Shown here: positions 1 through 12,772 of the stretch, piece after piece
Position numbering within the stretch: position 1 is the stretch's first letter
Layout of the letters: each line of letters opens with the position of its first letter
Assembly: GCA_025201805.1 (NCBI GenBank)
Contig: MU619252.1
Location: 5,855 to 69,854, forward strand
DNA: 64,000 nt
Direction: 5' to 3'
From: Parasitella parasitica
Lineage: Eukaryota > Mucoromycota > Mucoromycetes > Mucorales > Mucoraceae
Notes under the pieces: generated by a model
What the model saw: the letters and a program-made list of their open reading frames with translations, nothing else
Told to the model about the DNA's origin: nothing
Databases searched by the model: none
Program-made: the position numbers and the translations under genes

Positions 1-222
1 CAATGTAGAAGTAAGAAGAAAGCGCCAGTTTATCACAGTTTGATGACCTAAAGAAAACGCTACATTTTAAACGGAAATTTTGCCTTTGTTTGTTGATTGA
101 CGACATTATGAATCAAATGACATTGTGTGTTTAATATTTATATTAAGAGGAAGATGTTTATTATATGTGATATGTACAACAATAATGCATGTTTGTATAT
201 GAGGGAAATGGGCTTGTTCTTC

Positions 223-1284
223 TTAGTTGTTGGCTTGAGATTTATAATGGACTTCAGAAAGATCTCTGAGACGAGCAGCAGCTTGTTCTGGCGTTAGATC
301 ACGTTGGGGCTCGCCCAGCATTTCAAAGCCAACAAGGAATTTGCGAACAGTCGCACTTCTGAGAAGAGGAGGATAATAGTGAAGATGCAGATGAGCAAAG
401 TCGTACTCGCCATTCAGAGGCTTTTGATGGATACCCATAGAGTAGGGGAAGCTAGTCTTGAACAAGTTGTCATAGCGGCAGGTAACACGGCGAACGGCAT
501 CAGCAAGGTCAGTCTTTTGTTTATCGCTCATCTCGGGTAGGGATCCAATATGAGTCTTGGGCAAAACCATTACCTCGAAGGGCCATGTAGCCCAGAAGGG
601 GACAATAACCAAAAAGGTATCGTTTTCAAAGACGGTGCGCTTACGCTCGGGATCGGCCATTTCACGTTGAGCGTAATCACACAACAAGCAATTGCCATTA
701 TGCTTGTCCTTATAATCTTGTAGAGCAACCAACTCTTTGCTGGGCTCCTCCGGGATACGTTCAGTGCACCACATTTGACCATGAGGATGAGGATTAGAAC
801 AGCCCATAGCAGCGCCCTTATTTTCAAAGATTTGAACGTGGTTGATGAAATCCTTCTTTTGCATTTCCAAATAACTGTCGGTCCAGATATCTACTACCTT
901 TCTGATGTCTTGCACAGGCATCTCGGCCAAGGTCAAGTCATGACGAGGAGAAAAACAGATAACGTGGCATTCACCACGGACACCCTCCACCTTGATCAAG
1001 TCATCGTCGTTAACCTCGAGATCAGGCTGATCAGTCTTGACAGCAGCAAAATCATTGGGAAAGCGGAAAGTGTCATGGTATTTGGGGTTGGATTCGCCAC
1101 TAGCTCGCTGATTACCAGGACACAGGTAGCACTTTGGGTCGTATTGAGGTCTTTGTTCCATATCAGCGCCTTCTTGTTGTCCTTGCCAAGGTCTTTGAGT
1201 ACGATGGGGCGAACAAAGCACCCAGGATTTGGCCAAGGGATTGTAGCGACGATGAGAATTGCTACTATAGTCGAAATTAGACAT
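223..1284 (-). CDS. GAL7: Galactose-1-phosphate uridylyltransferase (GALT)
   Basis: Leloir-pathway enzyme of the cytosol that exchanges UDP between UDP-glucose and galactose-1-phosphate. It is a single exon of 353 residues, a normal length for the family. Visible zinc-site residues are Cys52 and Cys55 (CYLC) and His115 (FSPRHDLT). The active-site His-Pro-His triad is at about 166-168 (NPHPHGQMWC), where the second His is the residue uridylylated in the family. A second half with KTHIGSLPEM and HLHLHYYPP completes the HIT-like fold. The start is the ATG before NFDYSSNSHRRYNP, close to the usual GALT N-terminus. The next gene upstream (a Zn2Cys6 regulator) lies on the same strand about 285 bp away. 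Whether that regulator controls this gene cannot be told from sequence. Identification is secure from the motifs. Confidence 0.96.
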   Translation of the reverse strand: MSNFDYSSNSHRRYNPLAKSWVLCSPHRTQRPWQGQQEGADMEQRPQYDPKCYLCPGNQRASGESNPKYHDTFRFPNDFAAVKTDQPDLEVNDDDLIKVEGVRGECHVICFSPRHDLTLAEMPVQDIRKVVDIWTDSYLEMQKKDFINHVQIFENKGAAMGCSNPHPHGQMWCTERIPEEPSKELVALQDYKDKHNGNCLLCDYAQREMADPERKRTVFENDTFLVIVPFWATWPFEVMVLPKTHIGSLPEMSDKQKTDLADAVRRVTCRYDNLFKTSFPYSMGIHQKPLNGEYDFAHLHLHYYPPLLRSATVRKFLVGFEMLGEPQRDLTPEQAAARLRDLSEVHYKSQANN

Positions 1285-1569
1285 TATTTATATGACTGAA
1301 AATGAAAGAATACGAGATTGAATAGTAGCCTCAATCAAAAGCAAAAAAAAAAAAGGGTTAATTTATATAGAGAAAGAATATGAGAAACACCGCGGTTTAC
1401 GCTTGATTATGTAAACAACTGAGTTACGTGGTCTTCCCGACAGCTTATGTAAATTGCAAATCCGTTTCCAAAAGAAATTTAGGCTTGATAACCTGTTTCT
1501 GCCAGTAGTTTAACCATTTCTTGGGATATCACAATACAGTTTCAGCAACATATACTTGCACAAACAAAT

Positions 1570-4239
1570 TTATAGTTTACCTTGCCATTCAATGCCACTT
1601 GAAGCGCCCCATAGATTAGCCTGTTGGTCAAGAATAGTTTCGTTTTCCTTGGATTGAAAGGATTCAGCTGTTTCATTGGAGCTGGTCCACTCACCACCGA
1701 TGACATTGGACAAAATATCGAGAAATGGAACAATGGAAGGCTTGCAGCAAAAAAAAAAAAAAAAAAAATTAAATAAATATCTCATCGGCGTAAGCTATCT
1801 AACACAGGCTTACCTCTGTTATGTATTCAGCGAGCACATGATGCCGATTTTTAAATCTATATGCTAATGATTTGGATTCTGCTATGAGGTTGGCATCTGC
1901 ATTTCTAAAATTGAGAAACAGCAATGTTTGATTCTGTGATGTGCAATAGCCTGCATAGACAAAAATGTGAGCTGCTGGAAATTCTACAATATGAAACCTC
2001 TCCCTCCCTCCCCCCTCCCCCGCCTCTTGAAAGCCTGCTTACTTGATAGTGACCAGCCACACAACAGGTTGCTTGGATCGATAATATCAAAAATATCTAC
2101 GGATATCTTGATAGCCTCTCGACACTCAGAAGGCATGGTAACGTTCGACGCATTGCCAATGCCCAAGGAAATAAAGGGTCTTTTGATCAGCATGTACACG
2201 GCACAAAATGTAAGATGCAATTTACCAGCTGGAAAAAAAAAAAAAAAAATTAGCACAATATATCCCGTACAACAGATAAAGTATGTCAACAAACCTCCGT
2301 TATTTAATTTCCAATCTAATCCTGGGTCTACTTCCTTTCGGGATATCCGGGACAGCTCGTCTTCTGTCAGCTTAAGGTCTGTAGGTAGCGAGGTTTTCCA
2401 ATCTAGAAGCATCTGTTCCAAACTATGGGAAATGTTCTCCAAGCCAACTCCTTTTTCGGACATGAGACGAGCTCTGGGTGAACAGAGTGCTCTCAGTACA
2501 TCTCCCAAAATACATGACAGCTTGACCAAATAGATAAACATCGAGTACTTTTTGTCCAGCGAGTCGGGGTATTCAACATCACAATCTGCATCAGAGATAG
2601 TCAAGGGCCTAGTATAGTAGATAAAAAGCGACTATTAGCATACATTATCATTTGAGCTACAAATGTGAAAATGTGAAAATGTGATACTGACCTTCCCAGC
2701 GAAGCACAAACCCAGCGATCGATTATGTAAGCTGACCACCACAATCTTTTTTTAGCTTCCATGGCCTTTTTTGGTATTCCCTCCTGTTGCGTATTTGCTC
2801 TATGTAAACCTAAATCCTGGGCCATTTTAACTGCTATACTGGTGGTAATCCAATCTGTGCTTTCCAGTCCCCATTTTTCCGCATTGGAAGCATTAAGTAA
2901 TAGGACTTGAATGGTTTCAATTTTGGGCTCGAGAAAGTCTAAATCGAAATACAAGCTGATTTGTTTGCTGATATCACGGAAAAAAGTGCTGCGATCGATG
3001 TTGTACTTTGTCAAGAATGGGTCGTCCTTCTTTAAAATGCGACTTGTTACTCGACAGAGCGTCATTATGATCGGTGTAAAAGTGTGGGCGTGATTTGCTT
3101 TGCGGTACTCTTTGTAAAACAGGTCTTCGTCCAAGATGGGTAGCATGGGATTCATCTTTTCAAAATAAACGGCAATCATATGGTCGACCAGGTCCTTTGG
3201 TGGCATCTTCCAATCAGGGTTCAAAATCCTTCCAAATCCAAGTTTATTCAGCGGATCGCCACCGAATCTGACAATCATCAAATCCTCTTCATGGCCCTCT
3301 AAGGGTCGAGGCAAAGCCTGCTTTTCCTCTGTATCTAGATTGGCTGCATCTTTGGTGAATAATCGACTCAGAAGGTAAATACCGGACGAACTTCCAACAT
3401 AGGAAAATGGCTCTTTGATTCTCTCTCTATCTTCTGCAACGACTTGAATTGGTTTGATTTCTTGTGCATCTTTAACTCTATCAGCATCTGTGGGCGAATG
3501 TTCTTTTGATGCTGTGGCTGGTGGTTGTTCCGTATCATCAGAGCGGCTAGCGTGCGAGTCATCTCCATCAGACCTTTCGTCATCTCCTCCATCTTTTAGA
3601 GAGCTGCCCTCCATTACTGCTTTCATCGCATCTTCAGGTAAATTTCCATTGGCTGCAATATTCATCAGTAATTTCTCCATGCGCTTCAATCTGCTTTCTA
3701 ACCCTTCTACATATCCTTTCGGTGGTCCTCGCTTTTTGGCAGCCTATATGAAGAGGAGCAGTATTGCCTTTGTGAGCTAAATCGCTCGCTTATTCTCGTT
3801 TCTTCAGTGTCGTACCTCTTTGAATTCGCAGGTCTTGTTGTAGCTTTTGCATGAAGCGCACGAGTTCTTTGGGTAAGCTTGGTCATAGTCGCATCTGGAG
3901 AGTGTTGTTGTTTTTGTATCAATTGCCAGCTACTACACACACGTAAAATACAAAGCGGCTAGACATACCTAATTTTCTTGCGTCTACACAGATCACCTAG
4001 AGGGGTTATGGTTAGCTTGCACAATGATGTTTTGCTCACAACCACTTACATGCTCTATCCTTCTTGGTTCTCTTTTTGCCAGCAACTTCAGGAGGAGCAT
4101 TGGGAGGTGGTTGTGGAGGCAGCATTTGTGGCTGCAAAGGTGGCAATTGCGTATACGACAGCTGTTGCTGTACAATTGGTAAATTATTTGAATACATGCG
4201 GTAGTAGGCCTTGCTCAAGAAGTTTGTAGTGCAGAACAA
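1570..4239 (-). CDS. Zn2Cys6 fungal-specific transcription factor
   Basis: Nuclear DNA-binding regulator. I assemble eight exons (4239-4050, 3996-3969, 3894-3816, 3743-2692, 2608-2295, 2228-2043, 1950-1814, 1740-1570), which join in frame to about 718 residues. The binuclear zinc cluster is split over exons 1-3: RACDLCRRRKIRCD, then a CASC pair and KTCEF. The linker KKRGPPKGYVEGLESRLKRM follows, as in many Gal4-type factors. A long acidic/Ser-rich segment leads into the Fungal_trans middle homology region (about residues 200-560). The 28-nt exon 2 encodes only the core of the zinc cluster. The N-terminus is Gln/Pro-rich; an internal ATG 14 codons downstream is an alternative start. Two introns contain long poly-T acceptor tracts. 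The target pathway is unknown; proximity to GALT is suggestive only. Confidence 0.88.
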
Positions 4240-4641
4240 AAAAAGAAAAAAACAAAAAAAAAGATGGCGGAAGCAGAGTTTTTCCTAACATTGCCATCTG
4301 TTATTGCATTACAATCATCCAATCACAAATGCTTCCTCTAATGCGTTCGTTCTTCTTGGGTCAGGCAGGCATGGGCTAGCGTTGGTAATTTATGCTAGTG
4401 AATTGCAAAAAAAAAAAAAAGGTGGTATTGGCCTCTTTTCATAACACGTTTCAAACGATGAGGCAAATTGATTTATTAAAAAACCATAGCATTAGAGGAT
4501 ATGCATGAGATCCAGGATAATGCCGCAGTACTCGGCCGCAATCATGTTCAAGCGCAGCGTTCAAAGCTAAAGAAAAAAAAAAAAAAGAAAAAAAAAAACA
4601 CTCTTTTTTCTCTTTTTTCCTTGCTGAAAGATTTGACAAGC
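4240..4641. promoter_or_regulatory. Divergent intergenic region, transcription factor / VMS1
   Basis: About 400 bp between two divergent start codons, presumably holding both promoters. It contains several A-rich runs (about 4249-4262, 4407-4420, 4569-4600). The last forms an A-rich tract only about 45 bp before the VMS1 start codon. No specific factor site could be assigned by eye. Confidence 0.4.
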
Positions 4642-6754
4642 ATGAGCAAAAAAAGACCTCAGCACCAGCCCATCAGCGTTTTCGATATACCAAAAGATCT
4701 ACTAGAACAACTGGAGCCGGTTGAAAAAGACACGGAAGCTGTTTGGGGCCTTGCTGCCGACAGTGAAGAACAGCAAGACGATATTGTCAACGCAAAGGCT
4801 TTAGAGCGTCTGCAAATTCAGCAAGAACGCCTTGCTAACCAAGACAATGAGCTTACTTGCAACACGTGCGCCACTAAATTTCAAGACCGAGGAGAGCAAC
4901 GCCAGCACTTTAGTACAGATTGGCATAGGTACAATATCAAGCGAAAGGTGGTGTTAGACGTAGAGCCCGTTACACTCTCTGATTTTGAAGCTATACTGAC
5001 AGGTAAAGTGCAAAAAAGGAGAACGACGGGATTGGAACTGTATAAAGCTGACAACCTCTTTGCCTTCTCTGCATGGGAAAAAAGATCTCACAGAGAGCAT
5101 CTCTGGGTCTGAAGGTGAGTATAGCGAGGACGAAGGCGATGAGGAAGGCGACAAGAGCGAAAAACGACCAGATCTCGACTCGATTGTTGACAAGCAAAAG
5201 CAGCATCAAGAGATACAGGAGAGGCTTGCCAACGAAGCGAGGCAGATTGTTTTGCCAATGATGAAAAAATACTCTGCGCTTGCATGGTTCAAAACTTTGG
5301 ATAAAGACTCCAGCCATTACGGGATTTACCGTCATCTATTGCAAAACAGCACATTAGCCCAACTCCAACGGCCGCAACATGTAGGCAAGAAGCGTACTTG
5401 GATCATTATCATGCTGGGCGGCGGTCATTTTGCAGGCTGTATTATTGACGTCAACGCAAGCATTTCAGATGTCAAGCTAATCCAGCACAAAACATTCCAC
5501 CGCTACACGACTCGACGAAAGCAGGGTGGGTCTCAATCCGCAAACGACAATGCCAAGGGCGCGGCAAATTCAGCAGGTGCTCAAATCCGTCGCTATAATG
5601 AACAACTGCTGCAGCAAGAAGTCAGGGCCGTACTATCCCAATGGCATCAGTACATTGCACAGAGTGAAATGGTGTTGGTCCATGCACCCAGCGGCAACCG
5701 CAAGCTGATTTACAACTATGAAGGTGCTGTTTTAGACATTAATCACGTAAAGTCCATTCCTTTTGCGACCCGCCGCCCTACACTGAGCGAGCTGAAGCGA
5801 GTGTTTACGGAAATGACGACCGTCAAACAAGTCCAAGTAGACGAACAGGCCATGCAGACATACAAGCAAAAATGGATCGAAAAAGAAAAGAAGGCCAAGG
5901 ACTTGCTGGAGCGATCAACAGTGGTAGCCAAAAAGACAGCGGCCGTAAACAAAGATACCGGCAATCCCCATTTGAAGAAGCTTGTGAATTTGGTGAGACA
6001 GAATAAAACATCTGTGACATTGGGGTACTTGGAGAAGCACATGAATTTGCCAGTGAATGGACGTTTACCGGCCGACGAGTTGTCTGACGACGAAGATTTA
6101 TATCACTACCCTACATTATTACATATTGCAGCAAGCACAGGCGGGGCAGGGGATCTGGTAAAGACCCTATTGACGCAGTACGATGCGGATCCTACTGTTA
6201 TCAGCGATGCAGGAAAGACTGCCTACGAAGTCAGTAAAGACAAGGAGACTAGAAATGCGTTCAGAAGATGTATGTGCGATTACCCTGACAAGTGGCGTTG
6301 GTTGGAAGATGGTCGGGTACCTAGTCCATTGACTGAACAGCAGGAACTGGATCAGTTGGCCAAGGAAAAGAAAAAACAAGCCAAAGAGCAAGAAAAGAAA
6401 AAATTGCTTGATTTAGAGCGACAAAGGATGGAAGCAGCTAGAGAAGCAAAGGATGAGGAAGCAAGATTTGAAAAGCTCCAGGACGTCAGAGCAAAGAGTA
6501 ACATGATGCCAATTGTTCGACCTTTGGGAGGTGACTCGGTGTTGAATACTGCCAACATGACTCCAGAAGCCCGCATGCGTCTTGAGAGAGAGAAGCGTGC
6601 CAGAGCTGCAGAGGAGAGACTGAAAAGATTCCAAAAAAAAAAAAAAAAAAAAAAAACTCAGTTTATGGCTATATCTTGGTGTTGGCTGAAATGTTGCACC
6701 TTTTTCCTTTTTTTCCATTTTATAACTACGTTAAAAAATGAGCGAAATATCTGA
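4642..6754 (+). CDS. VMS1: VMS1/ANKZF1, ribosome-quality-control peptidyl-tRNA hydrolase
   Basis: Releases nascent chains from stalled 60S ribosomes in ribosome-associated quality control and also associates with Cdc48. Two exons (4642-5002, 5085-6754; 82-bp intron) give up to 676 residues. In order: a C2H2-like finger (CNTCATKF..RQHFSTDWHRYN), the DLTESISGSE motif formed across the intron, and the VLRF1 (eRF1-like) domain. That domain carries GGHFAGCIID and the GGSQ loop (RRKQGGSQSANDN), whose catalytic Gln is about residue 271. Ankyrin-type repeats (YPTLLHIAAS..) and a C-terminal charged coiled coil follow. The end is odd: a run of 24 A at 6633-6656 encodes seven consecutive Lys, followed by a short unconserved tail that overlaps the next gene by 17 bp. 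The true C-terminus is therefore uncertain, because a one-base length change in the run gives a different stop. Confidence 0.92.
6633..6656 (+). repeat. Poly(A) run of 24 inside the VMS1 reading frame
   Basis: Twenty-four consecutive A residues directly follow codons for a Leu-Lys-Arg-Phe segment and are read as Gln-Lys7. Length variation would change the reading frame and the stop codon. Confidence 0.8.
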
Positions 6755-7568
6755 TATCACTATCGACACATTACAGTATGATTTAGCAAGATTCCCTACA
6801 AAAGACACCATAAAAATGATGACATTTCTGCTGGAAAAGGTCATCAAAGCGAACGATAGTTTACAGCAACAGCAATCTTCGACAGTCTCCCCACATGGCA
6901 GCGAAAGACGAAAAAGCACAAGCAGCTCTTCAACCTGCTTTCATGCTCGCTCAATACCGAGTATATCAATATATGCCTATCTTACGCGTATACTGAAATA
7001 CTGCCCTTGTGCCAATGAATGCTTCTTGGCATTGCTGGTTTACTTTGATCGCATGTCGAAATCAACAAACACGCGCGCAGCCAATTTACGTATTGATTCG
7101 TACAATATCCACCGCCTAATAATCTCTGGTGTCATGGTATCAAGCAAGCTGTATTCTGATGTTTTCTTCACAAATACTCGCTATGCAAAGGTATTTATAC
7201 ATACGGCAACTAGATGCAACTACAGGGAATTTATTGCTTCTTGTGTACGTCTATATATATAGGTTGGAGGATTACCCGTATCTGAATTGAATATGTTGGA
7301 ATTGGAGTTTTTGTCGATTAACGATTTTGCATTGTTTGTCTCTATAGAAGAGTTACAGCATTACGGCGATCAATTACTATCGCACTGGACCAAAGAGCAT
7401 GAGGAGCTCGTTAGCAATAATGTAAATAATGATATAGAAGAGCAAGAGCTGGCACCACCAGTGAGAAGACGTGCCAGACATTTGTCAATAGATAAACATG
7501 GAGACGAAATTGATGTGAATAGCTACAATGACAGCGAGAGAGTATATAAAAAACCAACATGTCCATAG
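6738..7568 (+). CDS. PHO80-like (Pcl/CycY-type) cyclin
   Basis: Regulatory subunit expected to bind a Pho85/CDK5-class kinase. Two exons (6738-7190, 7263-7568) give 252 residues; the intron falls after codons for NTRYAK and the join yields YAKVGGLPVSELN, a hallmark of PHO80 cyclins. The cyclin fold covers about residues 60-190 (SIYAYLTRILKYC, LLVYFDRM, NIHRLIISGVMVSSKLYSD). A Ser-rich insert lies near residue 55 and an acidic/basic tail at the C-terminus. The start ATG lies inside the 3' end of the preceding VMS1 frame, so the promoter must be within or overlapping that gene. It is convergent with TIP41, with about 42 bp between stops. Pathway (phosphate, glycogen or cell cycle) cannot be assigned from sequence. 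Confidence 0.9.
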
Positions 7569-7610
7569 TCCACACACATTTTTATATATAAAATTTATTC
7601 CCGTTACTGG

Positions 7611-8665
7611 CTACTTTACAGACAACTTTTCTCTTTTACTAACACTGGCTTCTTCTGGCATGACTGAGGACACCCAGTCTTGGTCGTTCAGTAGTGAAAT
7701 ATCGCCTCTCCCAAGTTTCTGATTTGACACCGTTTACTATACATGGCATTTTATATGTGTAGATCTAATTTACCTGTCTTATTCCATTGTAATGAGCCTC
7801 TTTGGAAGTGTATTCTCGTACGATATACTCTTTTCCAAACTCATGATATAATCTGGTGTCGTTGATCCTAAATAGCACATCATCCACCCGTAAAAAGAAT
7901 CTCTGCAAGACCAAAAAGCAGGTTGGCATCACTCTCTAAAATAAAATTTTCATCAATAAACCTTGATGTGTCCACACGCACACACAAACATATCCAATTT
8001 ACTAAACGAATAGTCAGCATAGCAGTACCGTTGTCCGCCAATTCATCCTCGTACAAAATATTTTGGTCGTAAAACAGAATGGGATCTTGCTGGCGAAGCA
8101 AATCCACATTGACTAGTGATGCCCCGTCGTTGATTTCCATATCTGTGTTTGCTTTACCTCGATAATCCGTGGTGTAAGTCCAATCGTACGGTTTAACAAC
8201 ATCTTTGACATCTGTATGGTTGACAGAACTAGGTATATCTTATCAGATCAAACCAAGATCTTTTAATTAAAAAGCCGTACAAACCTTTTCCTCGTCCATT
8301 CTTCTGAATATGCGACTTTGATCTTTTCGCTGCTTGTCGAACTGGTATCTACTAGTGCTAGTGCATCGTAAGCGCCAAATACAATTTCAAAACCACCATA
8401 TTTCACGATAACATGGTTGTTGCCAAACACCATTTCAGGTGGTGGTAAGCTGAAATCCTTGTGAATTCTAAACGCCCAAAAGGTCAATTGTCATATCCTA
8501 CACAAAATCCTGTCTAGTAGCTTTTTTTTTTTTTTTTTACTTTTCCATTTCAGTCGAACTACATATAGATGCTTTTTTGCTTGTAATGGTCCACCCATTA
8601 AGCTGGATACCTTGGATAAGACCCTCTTTAGGTGTCCCTTCCTTGATGAATACTGGTGCAGACAT
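7611..8665 (-). CDS. TIP41: TIP41-like protein (PP2A-family/TOR pathway regulator)
   Basis: Conserved regulator that binds Tap42/alpha4 and type-2A phosphatases in TOR signalling. Five exons (8665-8541, 8467-8285, 8228-8003, 7935-7774, 7718-7611) join in frame to 267 residues, the usual family length. Diagnostic segments are [81 protein letters not shown] and [13 protein letters not shown]. The ATG before SAPVFIKEG is chosen; an upstream ATG at 8734 in the same frame would add 23 residues rich in Phe and is probably 5' UTR. The first intron starts with GT followed immediately by a long A run. It faces ATE1 head to head. Confidence 0.92.
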
Positions 8666-9288
8666 ACGAGGAAAAAAAAGAAAAGGAAAAAGGTGGAGAA
8701 AAAAAAAAAAAGTCGAGCTTAGCAACCAAGTCAAAACTTACAAGTCAAGATACCGTCTCCAAAGTCTAATTCATCAGTGCCTTACAATTACTATTGTCTA
8801 ACAAAAATGGCGATTCATTTCCTGAAATAATAAGCAGACCGTTTACATGTAAATACCCCATTGCTTTACTTGAAATGTATTCATGAATAAATTACTGCAT
8901 ATAGAATGTATTCAAATTGCTGCAAAAATAGCGACTCATATTTGAGAGAGCAGTAACTCCCCCAAAGTATTTTGTCAAAAACACGAGTAGTGTGTATTGC
9001 GGGATTGCTCATGGCACTATAAATTCTTCTATCTCGGAACACTGGTTTATAACATACGCTTAATTTTCCAGGAATGGCATGTAATGATTAGTGACAGAAC
9101 CGTTCTTGTGCTGTGTTGTATACCGTTGCGAGATCCATCGACCTTGATCCTCTTCGGCTTCAATTGAGTAACCTGATCTAGACATTTACTAGTTTTAAAA
9201 AAGCGTCAATTGTGTGCTCCGGACCGCTTCCATATGCATACGGCAGATTTTTACGTGGCATTATTACGTGTCCTTTTATTTCAAAACC
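8666..9288. promoter_or_regulatory. Divergent intergenic region, TIP41 / ATE1
   Basis: About 620 bp of AT-rich DNA between divergent start codons, presumably containing both promoters. A purine-rich A/G tract sits at about 8670-8712. No RNA gene, repeat family or long reading frame was seen. Confidence 0.4.
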
Positions 9289-10715
<1,427 letters not shown>

Positions 10716-11814
10716 TCAAAACGTTAATAAAAGCAACATATATTACCTTATAGGCATAGATTATTAGGGCAATCATGCAGCCAGTTGACGACGACGGACG
10801 AAACATCGATGGGCTGTGCTGGCTTGGCTGGTCGACTTCTCATTTTTTGAGCCTCATTTCTACTCTTTTGAAAATTCCTCGAAAACTGATTATATAAACC
10901 TCTACAGCTTCTTGATTTTTTTTTTTTCAGATCAAACGTTTGAAAATAAATACCACGGTGCTATTTATATAGAAATTTCTCAACTCAATTTTTGAGAAAT
11001 TTTCAAAAATAATAATGAAATGCGTTTTTTTGCAGAAAAAGACTAGTCAATAGCATTTAATCTTCGTATCCTTATTATCTGTTACTATTTATTTTGGAGC
11101 GATCCTTACTTGGAAATAGTATACTAAAATTTCCATTTTTGGGTGAAAAAAAATGAGATGAAGCGACCTTGGTTGATTCTCATGAAGGATTGCAAGGCCT
11201 AGGAGGCTCAAATCTGATGATATTTTTTATGGTCCCAAAAAAAAGTGAGAAAATAGTACTTAAAGTTGCACCTCAATTCCAGAAATTGGTTTAGTTTGGC
11301 TTGAGCTTCTTCAGACGGCAAAGACTTTCTAATATCGAAGACATCGTTATTCAGATGATTCGCAACACAACCAACATAAGTTTTATGAGCATATATGTAC
11401 AATATGTTTAGTTAGATATATAATAAGTTGTATTTATTGCCTGTATATATTTGCACGCAAGAAGCAACAGGTAACCGATACTGCAAGACAAATTTCGTGC
11501 CGTAGTGGTGCAGGCGAATTATGAGAAGCAAACAAATTACAATGTGCAAGAATAAGGGGGTTTTTTTTTGTGGGTAACATATCCTATTTCTTGTGCAAGA
11601 GAAATGATGACAGATATCAATGGCATTCCTATCCATCAAGCTCTTCGAACAAAGAATATGTTATTATTGATAGTCTTATCCCACACAGATTATTTGACAA
11701 TTTACAAGGAGCTTGCAATTGAGTCCTCATTCAAGCTCGACGAGGAGACTGAAAGTATCGGTAGGCAGAGTACATTCACACAAGCGTATATCAAGTAAAT
11801 CTGATTATGAATTA
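10716..11814. other. AT-rich intergenic stretch with a small palindrome
   Basis: No secure gene. At about 10969-11004 the arms AGAAATTTCTCAA and TTGAGAAATTTTC form an imperfect hairpin around a short loop. A minus-strand frame at 11208-11402 reads VFDIRKSLPSEEAQAKLNQF and might be an exon relic, but nothing supports it further. The downstream part may include the eroded 5' end of the adjacent dioxygenase-like pseudogene; a frame at 11568-11798 is on the right strand. Confidence 0.4.
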
Positions 11815-12772
11815 TACTCGTACACTCTATACCTATGCAATTGATAGCCGTCTAGTAGGTACTCAATTTCCTCCATGGACAGAAGGTCCTGGCGCTTGGG
11901 GCGTTCAACATTTGATGCACTCAGAATTAATAGATACACTATTTGCCGAATGTTATGAGTCAATCTAATTGTAAAACACTGTTTGCCAGGTATTGGGTGC
12001 CAAACCTAAAGAACTTTATCTTGGTAGTTCAGAAAGTAAAAAATTGGTTGCTGAATCATGAAACATTTCAACTGTGAACAGTAAAACTGTAGAGCTGTTT
12101 AATCAATTGATCAATTCCCCGGATCCTGATCCTGATTTTGATCTTACTTGGCACAGAGACTCTGTACCTGCCGAAACTGGTAAAGAAAGAGAACGTGAGA
12201 TAAATGAGTTTTCCTCATTACGGTACTCATTGAAATATGTAAATTGTAATTATTTGTTGCCTACCATAAATGAGTCCCCTGGCTGACGAATAGACACGGT
12301 ATAGAGCACTGTGCCAAGATATATGTTTGTACAGATGTCGTACGTTGTTCGCATCGTAAAGTGAGAACCCCCATAGAACGTCATATAACCATCCATGACC
12401 CTAAAGGCCATGATATGCTAGGCATGCTTAAAGTTGTACTGAAGTCAGGACAGCCCGTTTTTTTTACGATAGAACATTGTTCATCCTGCTGCTTATGAAT
12501 GTCGATCCAAGCGCGCTACGTTACATGCTTGTATGGGTTCAATTGAAGCAGGAGGACAGCGCTCTGTCAACATTTTTCCAACATGAGTTGGACTGGTAGA
12601 AAATACCTGCATTCAAGCAAAGCTTGCCCTCTAGTTTACATGAACCCTATGCAAATGTCTTTGCAATCGCAGAAGGTGCAGGATTGAGTCAACTCGAAAC
12701 AGCACCTATTCTTTAAAATCTATTACATTATCGTCAAATGCTGCGTACTTTGTGCTTCATTTATTATTGAAT
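11815..12772 (+). pseudogene. Decayed phytanoyl-CoA dioxygenase (PhyH)-like gene
   Basis: Segments of a 2-oxoglutarate/Fe(II) dioxygenase of the fungal PhyH type appear in the correct order but in different frames. They are FPPWTEGPGAWGVQHLMHSEL (about 11870-11925), the iron-binding FDLTWHRDSVPAE (about 12130-12175), KVRTPIERH..HDPKGHD (about 12358-12415), LKSGQPVFF (about 12440), NIVHPAAYE with the distal His (about 12475) and KRATLHACMGSIEAGGQRS (about 12508-12565). Several frameshifts and stops separate them (for example the frame at 12074-12286 ends in TGA), and the conserved stretch between the WHRD and VRT blocks is damaged. Some breaks could be unrecognised introns, but not all. Its 3' end abuts the SLY1 stop codon. 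A reading frame at 11568-11798 may be its 5' part. Substrate unknown. Confidence 0.68.

Noticed and set aside
8537-8734. Longer TIP41 N-terminus beginning at 8734
   Set aside because: The extra 23 residues are Phe/Leu-rich, translated from an A/G-rich tract, and absent from the family's start; the ATG at 8665 fits better.
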